Below, in pieces: positions 41,166 through 51,130 of a stretch of DNA of 60,000 nucleotides. The DNA is from Symsagittifera roscoffensis. Lineage: Eukaryota; Xenacoelomorpha; Acoela; Convolutidae. Under the pieces are notes generated by a model. The model was given only the letters and a program-made list of their open reading frames with translations. It did no database searches and was not told the origin of the DNA. Position 1 is the first letter of the stretch; each line of letters opens with the position of its first letter. The DNA is taken from NCBI RefSeq assembly GCF_963678635.1, contig NC_087064.1, forward strand, positions 27,198,189 to 27,258,188. Direction: 5' to 3'. The position numbers and the translations under genes are program-made.

Positions 41166-42159
41166 TTTTAACAATTAGAAATCCAGCAAAATGAGGCAAA
41201 AAACTACTTTAATTCCCATCCCATACGACGAGCACTCTCTGAACAGAGAAGAAAAAACCAGAGAAAATTGATTTCTCATAGTCAATTCTCCTCACACACT
41301 GAGAAAGCAGAGCATTTCTTAATCTTATCTTAGGGGGACTCCAAACCAGGAGGGACTGCCTCAGAAAAATTAAGAAAAAAACCTGTTAGCTAGCTGAGTA
41401 ATCCAAAACAGGAAACAGTCCACCAGAAGCATCAATATTCTGGACTTTTTCTCTTCCAATCACATCTGACATCAACATCTAAAACAGTTCCCTATAAAAC
41501 ACACATTTAATTGACACTCAGATTGAAAAATTGAAACAAACATTTAAACATCAACAAACATTCAAACATCATAAAAATCCTAAATTTTTCCCTCGTGAGA
41601 AATTTCAACTTTTGAGATCACTTTTGAAATCATGTATGAGAAGATGCAGTCAGAAGTCGACCAAACTATGGCAGACAGAAACACCAAATTGTACCGATTT
41701 ACAAGGTAAAAACTGTGCAAAAACGTGTTTTTAGGTGCCATCGATTGGCTGACTTTCGACTAGGTCTTCTCAGATACGAATCCTCTGATGACCTTCAAAA
41801 CTACTTTTGACCAATGCAAAGCGAGTTAGTAGAAAATACAAAGGCGAAGCAGAGCTCCGCGCCACTCGAGAAAAATTGAAATCGGAAATAAAAAGTTGCG
41901 GAAAAATAGGCGAGGATTTGCGGGGGTTAGGGGAGTGCAGACTTTCTCTCCCAACCCCTCAGGATTTCGACCCCATGCAGACCCAAAGGGTCCCCCCCTT
42001 TCTACTATTTTGAGATTTCTCTTTTTGGCTCCGCTTACGCTTTAAATCTCCTCTACTACGGCAAAATTCCTGTAGTGGGCACTGCAGGGGATATAAAAGA
42101 GTGGCCCTTCCGCTGAAAACTCATCCTGTGGCTGAAATATACTTATAAAGGTTCACGTA

Positions 42160-42500
42160 ATATAACAAGACTGATGTACCAGGACGACGTCCTGATCTTC
42201 GACTGCCTTTTAAATTATATGGAGCAGTTATAAAATGGAACAAGACTGTTTATGGAGCAGTAATAACTTTAAAAAATTAAATGTAATAAAACAAAAAACT
42301 AATTTTCTAAAATTTGCAATTTTTTTTTTAATAAAAGTCATCCCCCACACGCCATATGAAGTACAAAAGGATAGATTTTGCTCCTTGTAACAACTCAATT
42401 ATGGCAAAAAAGCTTCGTTCAACCAATTTGGAACGATTTATAAGACGGATTAAATCTCCGCTTACGCGTTAATAGCGCGAATTATATTGCGCGTTAATTG
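42160..42500. repeat. Dispersed repeat, family shared with 56.03 and 59.6-59.9 kb
   Basis: GGAACGATTT(A/C)TAAGACGGATTAAATCTC(C/T)GCTT, GCGTTAATAGCGCGAA and a CTGATACGA...GCCTTTTAAxx segment recur, inverted, at 59640-59910, and in part at 56030-56070. It lies inside the 2.6-kb inverted-repeat element, so it may be its internal sequence. Confidence 0.65.
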
Positions 42501-43578
42501 TCCCAAATTGGTCAAAATGACCAAAATGGCAATCTTTAAACCCTCATAACTTTCCTCAAAAAAAGAACAAAAAACAAAAAAAAGGAAAAACTTCATCGGA
42601 AAACATTTGAAAGCAAATTTGGAAAAAATACTTCTGTTTTTCTAGGTTATTTTTAAATGTTCTTTTAAAAATGATTGTCACCCAAGTGTTCTTTGAAGCT
42701 TCAAAATTATGTCTTTTGGTATAAAAACTTGCTTTTCGGTGTTTGAAAAAAAATTTAGGCTACTTTCTAGCAGGTAAAGCGAGCGAGCAACCCCTTTAAG
42801 ACCTACTCATTAGAAAACAGACTCAACCTGAGAGTTTCCGGCTTAGTTTTTTCTCTTTAGGGACAGGTTCTTTATTTTTTAATTTTTGAGCTGGTTTGAA
42901 TCACGTCCCAGAATGGTTCAAAAAGAATGTTCCCCGAACCATCCTAATGATTATTCGTGATACAAGATTTTTCCTGAAAAAAATTTAGAATACATCCAGA
43001 GACAACACTTCTCCTTGATTTAAATGGTCGCAAACAAACCGTATTGTCTTTCAATCCTTGCTAAATTAAAACCAAGAACGCCTTCTAGAAGTAGAACCTA
43101 TCATAATTTGTCATTGATTCTCGGAAAAACACCCGTGTTTTTTCTGAAAATTTTGATTCCTGACAAAGTTTATTTTAAACAAACGAGTCATTGCGAACAG
43201 TTCACATCAAGTTCAAAAAATTGATGTGCTGATTTACCTATCTACGATCTGGAGTTTTTGATTCTTTTTTTTTCAAATTTGTTTTTTTTCTAAAAAAACG
43301 CTAGTCATGCAATTTTCATAAATGGAAATTGTATGATTAGCATTTTTTTCATATGATTTTTTTCCTTTTTTTATGAAGAGATACCAATTTCGATACCAAA
43401 ACAACAATAAAATACCTTTGAAATTCGATTAAACTATTTTTTGCAAAAATGTATGAAAATTCTATGATTAGCATTTTTCCATAGACTAAGTGTATGAAAT
43501 TGTATGATTAGCATTTTTGGTCTATGGAGGTCATCCCGGGTTTTTTATACCTACAAATGTTGTATTAATGTTGTTTAG

Positions 43579-43970
43579 GCGGATTTGAGGCAGTGCGTAG
43601 TCTGTCGGACGATGAGTCACTGGCTATTGTGGGGGCCGCAGCTAGATTTGAGGACAAATGCAGAGGAGCCAGATGGATCAAACATCTCTCGCACATGTTT
43701 GCACAAGACCTGAAAGTGCAATTGAATATCAACATAGGCGAAGAAGTGAAGCTTAAATGTAGAAACAACACGTGTATAAGCGGGAATCACTGTCGCGAGT
43801 TGTTGAGTAACGACAAGAAAGCCTTTTTGAAGTTGTGCGATGGAAAAAGACAGGGCTGGAATTCTCAGTTGAAGAAGGAGAACAGATTACATCATTGTGA
43901 GTTCTACTCGCCTCACCCTGTGTTTTACTGGCAGCCAATGAAAGTGGAGTGGCTAGCCAGTGATCCAAAG
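43579..43970 (+). CDS. P4HA: Prolyl 4-hydroxylase alpha subunit, peptide-binding/central exon
   Basis: The acceptor TTGTTTAG precedes 43579 and the donor GTACGC begins at 43971. It opens with two bases completing the codon left by 40299 and ends in phase 0. The first half (SLSDDESLAIVGAAARFEDK...RWIKHLSHMFA) occupies the position of the TPR-like peptide-substrate-binding domain. The second half contains KLCDGKRQGW and HHCEFYSPHPVFYWQPMKVE, matching the '.LCRG..., ...CRY......P....AP.K.E' segment that links to the oxygenase domain. The central region is much shorter than in vertebrate or fly proteins, so the TPR-like module is reduced or diverged. Exon identity rests on order, phase and partial similarity. 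Confidence 0.75.
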
Positions 43971-44084
43971 GTACGCTGTTTATTTCAAAGGTAAACATTG
44001 GGCCACACCAAGAATTGAAAACGGATCTCATTTTCACCATTTTATTCCTCGTTAGTTGATTCTATCTTGTAGCTGGTAACTTTT

Positions 44085-44602
44085 GCTTGTTATATAAGCA
44101 AAGCTTGTGTTATAGTATGAACACTTTTTTCCAACCTAAGTAGCAAAGATTGTTGCGGCACAATGTGTTCATTTTGATCAATAACCAGCTATTAAGCACA
44201 GCCAATGCTAAGGGTATCAACACAGACTGTTATATTACAAATATCATTTTAGCTTCAAGGTATCATGGATCTGTAGCGTAGAGGTAGGGAAGGAGACCCG
44301 AAACAAAAGGAGAGGGTTCGAACCAGACAAAGTCGGATGTTTTGAATGAGGGTTCGAACCTGGGCAGGGTCGGATGTTTTCCATAAATTGAGGCATGTTA
44401 GTTGGTTATTTTTTTTTCAAATTGACTGGTACTGCTAATGCGTCATAATTTGCTTGCGTCTCTCAGCAAATACGTAGACTTATAATTGGCGTGCGTCATT
44501 TAGGAAATTTTGTAGACTCAAAGTTTTACTCATTCAGTTTTCCCAGTAGCGTTATCGGTCATATTTTTGCTTGTATATGCGAAGTGCAACTTCGCCCCTG
44601 TG
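44085..44602 (+). repeat. About 500-bp dispersed repeat with tRNA-like promoter boxes (copy 1, intronic)
   Basis: Matches 48165-48663 over most of its length. It begins near AAGCAAAGCTTGTGTTATAGTA and ends with the hairpin GCGAAGTGCAACTTCGCCC. An A-box-like TAGCGTAGAGGT (about 44,275) and a perfect B-box core GGTTCGAACC (44,325-44,334) suggest a polymerase III-type SINE or composite; a second GGTTCGAACC lies at about 44,352. Confidence 0.7.
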
Positions 44603-44744
44603 TAAAAACAAAATATGACTGGTGATAACTGTTTGGATCAGTATTTCAAAAGTCGATAAGCGTATTTCATACTCGTATATAGGTCGCAATGTTTTTTTTT
44701 TCATTAAAGGAAACTATTTAAATTTGTTCAGGCTCAAATTTTAC

Positions 44745-45965
44745 TTTTTCGCGTTTTGACTTTTGATTTCTTTAAAGTTTCAATTCTTTTCCTTTGTTAA
44801 AAAGAAGGTAAACTCTACTATCGTACAGCACAAGTGTAAAGGTCACAAAAACGTGATAGATTTCTAATTTCGAAAATGGAATTTAATTATCAGATTTCCC
44901 AGCGAAATAAAAAATTTACCAGTGATTTTTTTCTCTAACTGCCTCAATTTAATCAAAAAAGTGTCAATCATAAATTGTTCTAGAAGTTCAAATAGCTATA
45001 ACGCCATTTACTTTTGTCGGAAAATCGAAATGAGATTAGATAGTTCAAATAGCTATAACGCCATCTATGTTTTGTCGGAAAATCGAAATCAGATTCTGTT
45101 TACTTGCGTTCATTGACTTTTTTCCAACTGTCTGGTGGCTGACTCAAACTGAATTTTTCGCAAATAAGGCTCGCGATTTTTTTTAAGTTCAGTTCATTTG
45201 CTTTGTTAAAAGAAAGACTAACTTCACTATCAAATAGCAAAAGGATAAAGGTCATGAAAAACGTAATGGAATTCTAGTTTCGAAAGTGGTTATTACTTTT
45301 AACATTTTCCAGCGAAATATAAAAATAACTATTGATCCAGTTTTTTCAAATTGACTAAATATTTTCAATAAAGTATCAATCATTTATTGTATAAGAAATT
45401 CAAAGAGATTTAAGGCATCTATTTTTTATTTGAAATTCGAAAGTTTGGCTTTTTTCTCTGTTAACTCGCTTTCATTGACTCTTTTTCAACTGTCTGTTGG
45501 CTTTGTTTAAGAGTAATGAACGTAGTGACTACTCTTGTATAGGTCTTGCTAATTTTTTTTTGTTTTTTTTTCTGGAAAAAGTCTTAAAATTTGTTCACGC
45601 TCAGTTTTTTTTGCGGTTTGATTTGTGATTTTTTTGAGTCAGTGCGTTTACATTGTTAAAAGAAGGCAATCTCCACTATCGAAGAGCAAAAGTATAAAGG
45701 TCACGAAAAACGTGATCGACTTCTAACTTCGAAAATGGAAATTAGTTATCAGATTTCCCAGCGAAATAAAAAAACTTATTAACGTATTGATCCAGGTTTC
45801 TCAAATTGGTTTAACTTTTGCAAAAATGTGTCCATCATAAAATGTTCTACAAATTGAAAGAGCTTTAAGGCCACCCATTTTTTCTTAGAAATTCAAAAGT
45901 TGAAATCTTTTTAAAAATAAGTCATTTTTTTCAGTTTCCCTGCGTTCATTACTCTTTTCCAACTG
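44745..45965 (+). repeat. Three diverged tandem copies of a ~430-bp unit (intronic)
   Basis: A recurrent core runs 'CTTTGTTAAAA.AAGG..A.CTC.ACTATC..A.AGCA.AAG..TAAAGGTCA..AAAAACGTGAT.G..TTCTA.TTTCGAAAATGG ... TTTCCCAGCGAAATA' in pieces, at about 44.79, 45.21 and 45.65 kb. A related fragment is at 50885-51020. Within copy 1, TAGTTCAAATAGCTATAACGCC also occurs twice, about 65 bp apart. Confidence 0.75.
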
Positions 45966-46285
45966 TTAGTTAGCTATGTTTTCTGTTTCATATGCTTGCA
46001 ATTCTTTTATGCCTTCTTGATCCAAATATAGGGGGAGCTAGTGGTGTAATGTACATGTCTTAAATAGTGCAGATTGTAGCTTCAAGTCAAAACAGAAACC
46101 TTACGTTTGCTTGAGCTTATGATCCTAGAATTTTATGAGGGCGAAAGTTTTGTCGTACCTGAAAAGTTTTGATCTCAAAATTGCTTTTGTTTTGGCGTAC
46201 CGAATTCATAGCCTAAATCCTTCCTGATGTGCTGGCATATTTGTTGACTTTTGGTCTTGATAGTATTGGCTGTTATATTGGATAG

Positions 46286-46620
46286 GTCGGGCAATTCATT
46301 GAGTTCGCCTCAAGGGAAGAGCTTCACGCTCTCTGGGACCACGCACCAAAAGCTTTTCGCAGCCAAGTGGTCGGAACTAATAAAACAACTATAAAATCGG
46401 ACGTGCGAACAGGAACGCAGTCTTGGTTTCCGGACAACCACTGGATTACAAAGCGACTGAGTCTGCGTATCCAGAATCTCATAAATATGAACTACGAGAC
46501 CTCGGATGACTGGCAGATCGGAAGTTATGGAATCGGAGGTCATTACTCAGTACACCACGATTACTTCGAAAAGGACTACGCGCAAAGTCAATGGTTTCAC
46601 AAAAGGGGATACCACAATAG
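46286..46620 (+). CDS. P4HA: Prolyl 4-hydroxylase alpha subunit, oxygenase-domain exon with HxD
   Basis: In phase with the previous exon (phase 0); acceptor ...TTGGATAG before 46286 is pyrimidine-poor but the only AG compatible with the frame, and the donor GTAATT starts at 46621, leaving two bases of a codon. It encodes the start of the Fe(II)/2-oxoglutarate dioxygenase domain: DVRTGTQSWFPDNHW (the S.W..... motif), RLSLRIQNLINM, then DDWQIGSYGIGGHYSVHHDYF. The facial-triad HxD is His-His-Asp at 46553-46561. GxGGxYxxHxD is the family signature of collagen prolyl hydroxylases. Confidence 0.9.
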
Positions 46621-46689
46621 GTAATTTTGGTCTGTTTTAGCTGCTACCAAAGAAAACCATTAAAAATAGAAAAAACCTTAAAGCGATTC

Positions 46690-47160
46690 GACGTCGATAT
46701 CCGTAACCAATAATGTGCTATAAGATTCTATTAACATTTTAAAGAATTTTTCGATTTTTTTATACCATTTTTTGAAACTTTTTAACTTTTCTCGAAAACT
46801 ACCATCACAAATCTGAGATTTTAGTTTCAATCGAGCGGAGGGGTTGGGGGGAGCTCCCCTGCAATGGGGGTTACACTCAAATTTTTTCACACAAAAAGTT
46901 ATGATCCTCAGAAAAGTCAAATTTACGATTTTTTGACCGTTTTTTCAATTTCTTCAATTTTTCATTTTCTCTCAAAAACTACCCTTCCAAATCGGAGGTT
47001 TTTGTTTCAATAAGTAGAATGGGTTGTGGGAAGCTCCGCTATATAAACAATTAAGTCAAAAAATTTTTACAGAAAAAGTTATGACCCTCCGAAAAGTCAA
47101 ATTTTCGATTTTTTGACCGTTTTTTTTTTCAAACGTTTTGACTTATCTCAAAGACTACCC
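46690..47160 (+). repeat. Two tandem ~185-bp units, shared with the 50.1-kb fold-back element
   Basis: Units at about 46745-46940 and 46941-47125 share 'CTCAAAAACTACC.T..CAAATC.GAG.TTTT.GTTTCAAT', 'GGG.AGCTCC', 'AAAAAGTTATGA.CCTC.GAAAAGTCAAATTT.CGATTTTTTGACCGTTTTTT'. A third copy lies in the centre of the inverted-repeat element at 50085-50265. It sits in the last intron. Confidence 0.8.
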
Positions 47161-47550
47161 ACCCAAATCTAATGAGCAAAGTTTTAAGCATCTTTAAACC
47201 TAACAAGCTCTTGTAATCACTTCAACTTTCAAGAAATTTGAAGTAATTGATGAAATTAACAGATTTGAAGTCATTAAATTGGGATTTACTTTTCTTTGCT
47301 ATAGGTCTGTTTTTGAAATTACCCTTGTCCTTCCGCATCAATACCAAAATTATCAAACAGGTATTTCCAGCTTTAGCTGGCCTCTAGTTAGATTGCAGTG
47401 ACGTGCGGAGAAGCATTTTAACTTTTGACAGAGAGGTAGTTTTTGATGTTGCAGGTCAGCTTTCGAATTTTTGCTGCCGAAACCCTAGAAAGACCCTTCA
47501 ATAGTTATTTGTTTTTGCTGTAATCACACAAATTAGAGTTATTTGTGTAG

Positions 47551-47812
47551 GTTGGCTACATTCATGATCTACCTTGCAGACGTAGAATTGGGAGGTTACA
47601 CAGCCTTCCCCAGAATGAACATATTTGTCAAGCCTGTAATGGGAAATGCCATCTTCTGGACAAATCTACACTCGGACGGAGAGGGACAGAATATCACACT
47701 ACACGGGGGATGTCCGGTGCTTCTTGGGAATAAGAAAATAGCTAACAAGTGGATTTATTATGGGGGACAGATGCTTAGGTTTCCATGTCTTGACGCGTTC
47801 AGGAAACCGTAA
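47551..47812 (+). CDS. P4HA: Prolyl 4-hydroxylase alpha subunit, last exon
   Basis: Acceptor TTTGTGTAG ends at 47550; the first base completes the Arg codon begun before the intron. It encodes LATFMIYLADVELGGYTAFP, the strongly conserved core after the HxD, then GNAIFWTNLHSDGEG, TLHGGCPVLLGNKKIANKW and a Cys near the C-terminus. The distal iron ligand His is at 47702-47704 and the 2-oxoglutarate-binding Lys is in ANKW, so the enzyme should be active. Stop TAA at 47810-47812. Cys in GGCP and FPC match family disulfide positions. No ER-retention tail, as expected because the beta subunit supplies it. Confidence 0.93.
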
Positions 47813-47930
47813 ACTACTGGGATTTATATCTTATGCGAGGCGGCGTGAAAACAATGTAAATGAAGCAGAAGCACCGATCAATAGAAACAGTAATTTAATG
47901 ATTGAAATCTCCCTGTAAATTTTTTCTCTT

Positions 47931-47936
47931 ATTAAA
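47931..47936 (+). terminator. Candidate polyadenylation signal for P4HA
   Basis: ATTAAA lies 119 bp after the stop codon and is preceded by a T-rich stretch. It is the common variant of AATAAA. No canonical AATAAA lies nearer the stop. Confidence 0.45.
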
Positions 47937-48164
47937 CTCAGCCATAAACTCAAATTGTGATATAAGATTGTCAGAAGAATAAGTTAATGTCGAATTTCTT
48001 GTAAATGGGAATATTTCAGATGCTATTTCTGGACTATTAATTTTGTTGCAATTATAAGAAAATTGGACATTTTATGTTTACACCTTCGAGCGTTGGTGTA
48101 TTAGTACGAACCTTTTTTTATTTCTAACCTAACTCGCAAATGAAAGCTCTTTAAAAGTGTTCCT

Positions 48165-48663
48165 TTATTTACACAAGCAAAGCTAGTGTTATAGTAAGAA
48201 CTCCTCTTTTTTTCCAACCTAAGTCGAAAAAATTATTGCGACAAAATGTGTTCATTTTGAAAGTGTTCATTTTGATCATTAACCAGCTATTAAGTACAGC
48301 CTATGCTAAGGATATTAACACAGACTATTATATTACAAATAGCACTTTAGGTAGGGAAGGAGACCCGCAACAAAATAGGAGGGTTCGAACCTGGGCAGGG
48401 TCGGATGTTTTCAATGAACTTTTTCGTATACTAGTTAAAATGCGTCGGCTCTATAAATTGAGGAAAGTTAGTTTTTTTTTCAAATTGACTGCAACTGTTA
48501 ATGCGTCATAATTAGCTTGCGTCTTTTAGCAATTATGTAGGCTCATAATTGGCGTGCGTCACTTAAGAAAATTTGTAGACTCAAAGTTTTACTCATTCAG
48601 TTTTCCCAGTAGCGTCATGTGTCATGTTTTTGCTTGTGTATGCGAAGTGCAAATTCGCCTCTT
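48165..48663 (+). repeat. Dispersed repeat copy 2 (downstream of P4HA)
   Basis: Matches 44085-44602, including CAAGCAAAGCT.GTGTTATAGTA, ACCAGCTATTAAG.ACAGCC.ATGCTAAGG.TAT, GGGTTCGAACCTGGGCAGGG and the terminal GCGAAGTGCAAATTCGCC. Relative to copy 1 it lacks the first tRNA-like block and has a short internal duplication of GTGTTCATTTTGA. Confidence 0.7.
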
Positions 48664-48743
48664 TAATGACTTATGCTATAATCACGATCTGTAGCATTGG
48701 AAATTTCATTGCTTTTTATTGTGGCTAGTGTTTGTGATTCATG

Positions 48744-48815
48744 CAAGGTCCGTGGCTGAGTGGTTGGTGTGTGAGACTGATTATCTAGGTCGCACAAGCG
48801 AATCTGACACAGCCG
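48744..48815 (+). repeat. Degenerate tRNA-like sequence
   Basis: GGTCCGTGGCTGAGTGGTTGG contains a perfect A-box (TGGCTGAGTGG), but the expected B-box is degraded (AAGCGAATCTG). Most likely a SINE head or tRNA pseudogene, not a working tRNA. Confidence 0.45.
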
Positions 48816-49394
48816 AATTTTTCTAGTTTTTTCTACTTTTATTTCTACTTTTTATTGAACTTTATTGAGCTGCTTTGTGTCATTTTTTCGCTACTTTTCG
48901 CGAAGCGCAGCTTGTGTTGATTTAGTAAGTAGCTGAAGAAGAGAAGGCAAACAGAATGATAAAAATGGCAAGGGGTTGAAAATTATACCGATTAATCTAA
49001 AGTAAAATTTCATTAGACTCCGATTTAATAGATGAGGGGCTTTTGAAATCTAAAAAGCTCATATTAGGGGAGGAACTCTGGATCAGTTTTTTATCCTTGT
49101 TTTCATGTAAATCAGCTACCACGAATGAATGTCAGCTACCGCAAATGAATGAAAATATTTGCGTTTCATCTTCCGATTGAAGGGTCTCGCTACAGGATTT
49201 TTCGCGGATCTTCCATTCCCCTCCCCCCTACATTTGAATTACAAGTTTACAAAACTTATTTATTGTTGTCATAATGCCATGAAATTTTTCCAATGATTGT
49301 GAACAGATTTGGTCTTCATACTTTACATCGTATTATCACGCATTTACCAGTTATTACAGGTAAAACGTCTATGAAAATGAAAATTTTGAAATAT

Positions 49395-49409
49395 GGGGGG
49401 GGGGGGGGG
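49395..49409 (+). repeat. G15 homopolymer
   Basis: Fifteen consecutive G in an AT-rich surrounding. It is a possible slippage or sequencing hotspot. Confidence 0.9.
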
Positions 49410-49530
49410 TGTAAAAGAGCCTGTTTCGCCAAAACCAAGCTCAACCCATTGCAAAAAAAACTGACAATTTTTCATATCCTTCAATTATAATTTCCTTTTT
49501 TTCCGCGAAAATGTAACAACTTAGTGCATT

Positions 49531-50676
49531 ATGCTGTTCCTGTTGCAATCGAGTAAATGTTTAAGTGTAAAAGAATGAAGTGGTTTCACTTATGTACAAC
49601 TCACGTGTTCAGAACGTTTTCGTGTGATATTTGAAAAACTAGTGCCAAATTTGAAACAATTCTTCAAAGTTCGAAAAATTAGTATAAAATTTAAAGAACT
49701 AGTATAAAATTTCCAACCGCAATCTAAATCCTGAAATTGTTCTACTGAAGTTTTCACGCTTTCAAATTTATAAAAGAAATAAGTTCCTGTTTGATAAAAA
49801 GAGGTATTATGAAAATGTTATTCGGATCGGGTTATTTTGGACGCTTTGGAAAATTTTAGTTTTTCTCGAAAAGTACTCTGATTTTCAAAAGAGTGTTACC
49901 AATGGGAATTATTCTGTTTGCATGCATAATCACCTAGTCTCTTTTTACTTTACCCCACTTTCTACAGCTTTCGAAAATGTATGTGGCGGGTTTTGACCCA
50001 ATTTTTTGGATGTATTACAATTTGTCGAAAACTATCCTATAACAAAAAGTTATGGCCCTCAAAATAGTCAATTTTTCTATTTTTTTAACCATTTTCTGAA
50101 ACTTTTAAACTTTTCTCAAAAACTACCATCCCAAATCTGAGATTTTAGTTTCAACTAAACGAAGGGGTTGTGGAGAGCTCCCCTGCAATGGGGGTTACAC
50201 TCAAATTTTTTTACACAGATCCTCAAAAAAGTCAAATTTACGATTTTTTGACCGTTTTTTCAATTTCTTCAATAAATAGAGACTAGGTGCTTATGCAGGC
50301 AAACAGGAGAATTCCCATTGGTAACACTCTTTTAAAAATCAGAGTGTTTTTTGAGAAAAACTAAAATTTTCCAAAGCGTCTAAAAAACCCGATTTTCATA
50401 ACACCTCTTTTTATCACACAGGAACTTATTTTTTTATAAATATGAAAGCGTGAAAACTTCAGTAGAAAATTTTCAAGGTTTCGATTGCCGTTGGAATTTT
50501 TATACTAGTTCTTTAAATTTTGAGCTAGTTTTTCAAACTTTGAAGAATTGTTTCAAATATTGCACTAGTTTTTCAAATATCGCACGAAAACGTTCTGAAC
50601 ACGTGTGTTTTATATAAGTGAAATCTTTTCATTCTTTTACACTTAAACATTTACTCGATTGCAACAGGAACAGTGC
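49531..50676. mobile_element. 1.15-kb fold-back element with ~400-bp arms
   Basis: 49531-49942 and 50279-50676 are reverse complements with scattered mismatches: CTGTTCCTGTTGCAATCGAG versus CTCGATTGCAACAGGAACAG at the tips, and CACCTAGTCTCT versus AGAGACTAGGTG at the inner edges. The 336-bp centre contains the ~185-bp repeat also found twice in the last P4HA intron. No coding frame; long arms and a short centre fit a fold-back or MITE-like non-autonomous DNA element. Confidence 0.88.
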
Positions 50677-50884
50677 AATATCTTTTCTAGAACAATCAAT
50701 CAAAACAAATTTTAAAAAATTGCGCGTTAGTCTGAAAACGTTTTCACACGTGTGTTTCGTTTGATTCTTTCTTGTGTTTTATAACAGATAAGCAACAGCT
50801 TACATTACATCTCGTAATTTGTTCATATCTACTATTTGTATTCAATTCATGTTCACTTGTTAAAAGGTAGCCAAACTGCGCTTT

Positions 50885-51130
50885 CCAATTACAAAAGCAA
50901 AAATGGCGCAAAAAACTTGATCATTTGCTAGTTCCGAAGAGGAATTAATTTTTACGATTTTCCAGCGTAATATAAAAATTACCTATTGATTTGGTTGTTT
51001 AAGTTGGGTTAATTTAGAGGAAATGTACTAGTCTATAAAAGTTCTTGAAAGCTTAAGAGCTTTAACCAGATGAATTTTTTGTTTTGTAAATTGGAAAATG
51101 GTTATTTTTTGTTCTTGTTCACTTTTCCAA
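50885..51130 (+). repeat. Diverged copy of the 44.7-46 kb intronic repeat
   Basis: Shares the spacing and words AAAAGCAAAAATGG, AAAAAACTTGATCAT, CTAGTTCCGAAGAGG and TTTTCCAGCGTAATATAAAAATTACCTATTGAT with the tandem units in the P4HA intron. Clearly older than those. Confidence 0.55.

Larger units (their letters stand above)
40918..43540. mobile_element. 2.6-kb terminal-inverted-repeat element in a P4HA intron
   Basis: The ends are inverted: CCCGGGATGACC then AAAAATACTAGTCATACAATTTC on the left, and the complement on the right with CTCCATAGACC inserted after CCCGGGATGACC. Subterminal AGTCATACAATTTCCATATATGG-type motifs repeat several times inside both ends. No transposase-like frame was found, so it would be non-autonomous. 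Flanks GTT/TTT suggest at most a TT target duplication. It ends 38 bp before the next exon. Confidence 0.72.

Noticed and set aside
43024-43224. 66-codon ORF inside the 2.6-kb TIR element as a transposase fragment.
   Set aside because: No DDE-type or zinc-finger residues visible; composition matches the surrounding AT-rich DNA.
44270-44340. tRNA gene suggested by A- and B-box motifs.
   Set aside because: The acceptor stem and anticodon arm do not pair properly and the sequence is part of a 500-bp dispersed repeat; it is a SINE-type promoter.
46367-46624. Start codon at 46367 for a separate small gene.
   Set aside because: The frame is the internal part of the P4HA exon 46286-46620; the 'start' is an internal GTG.
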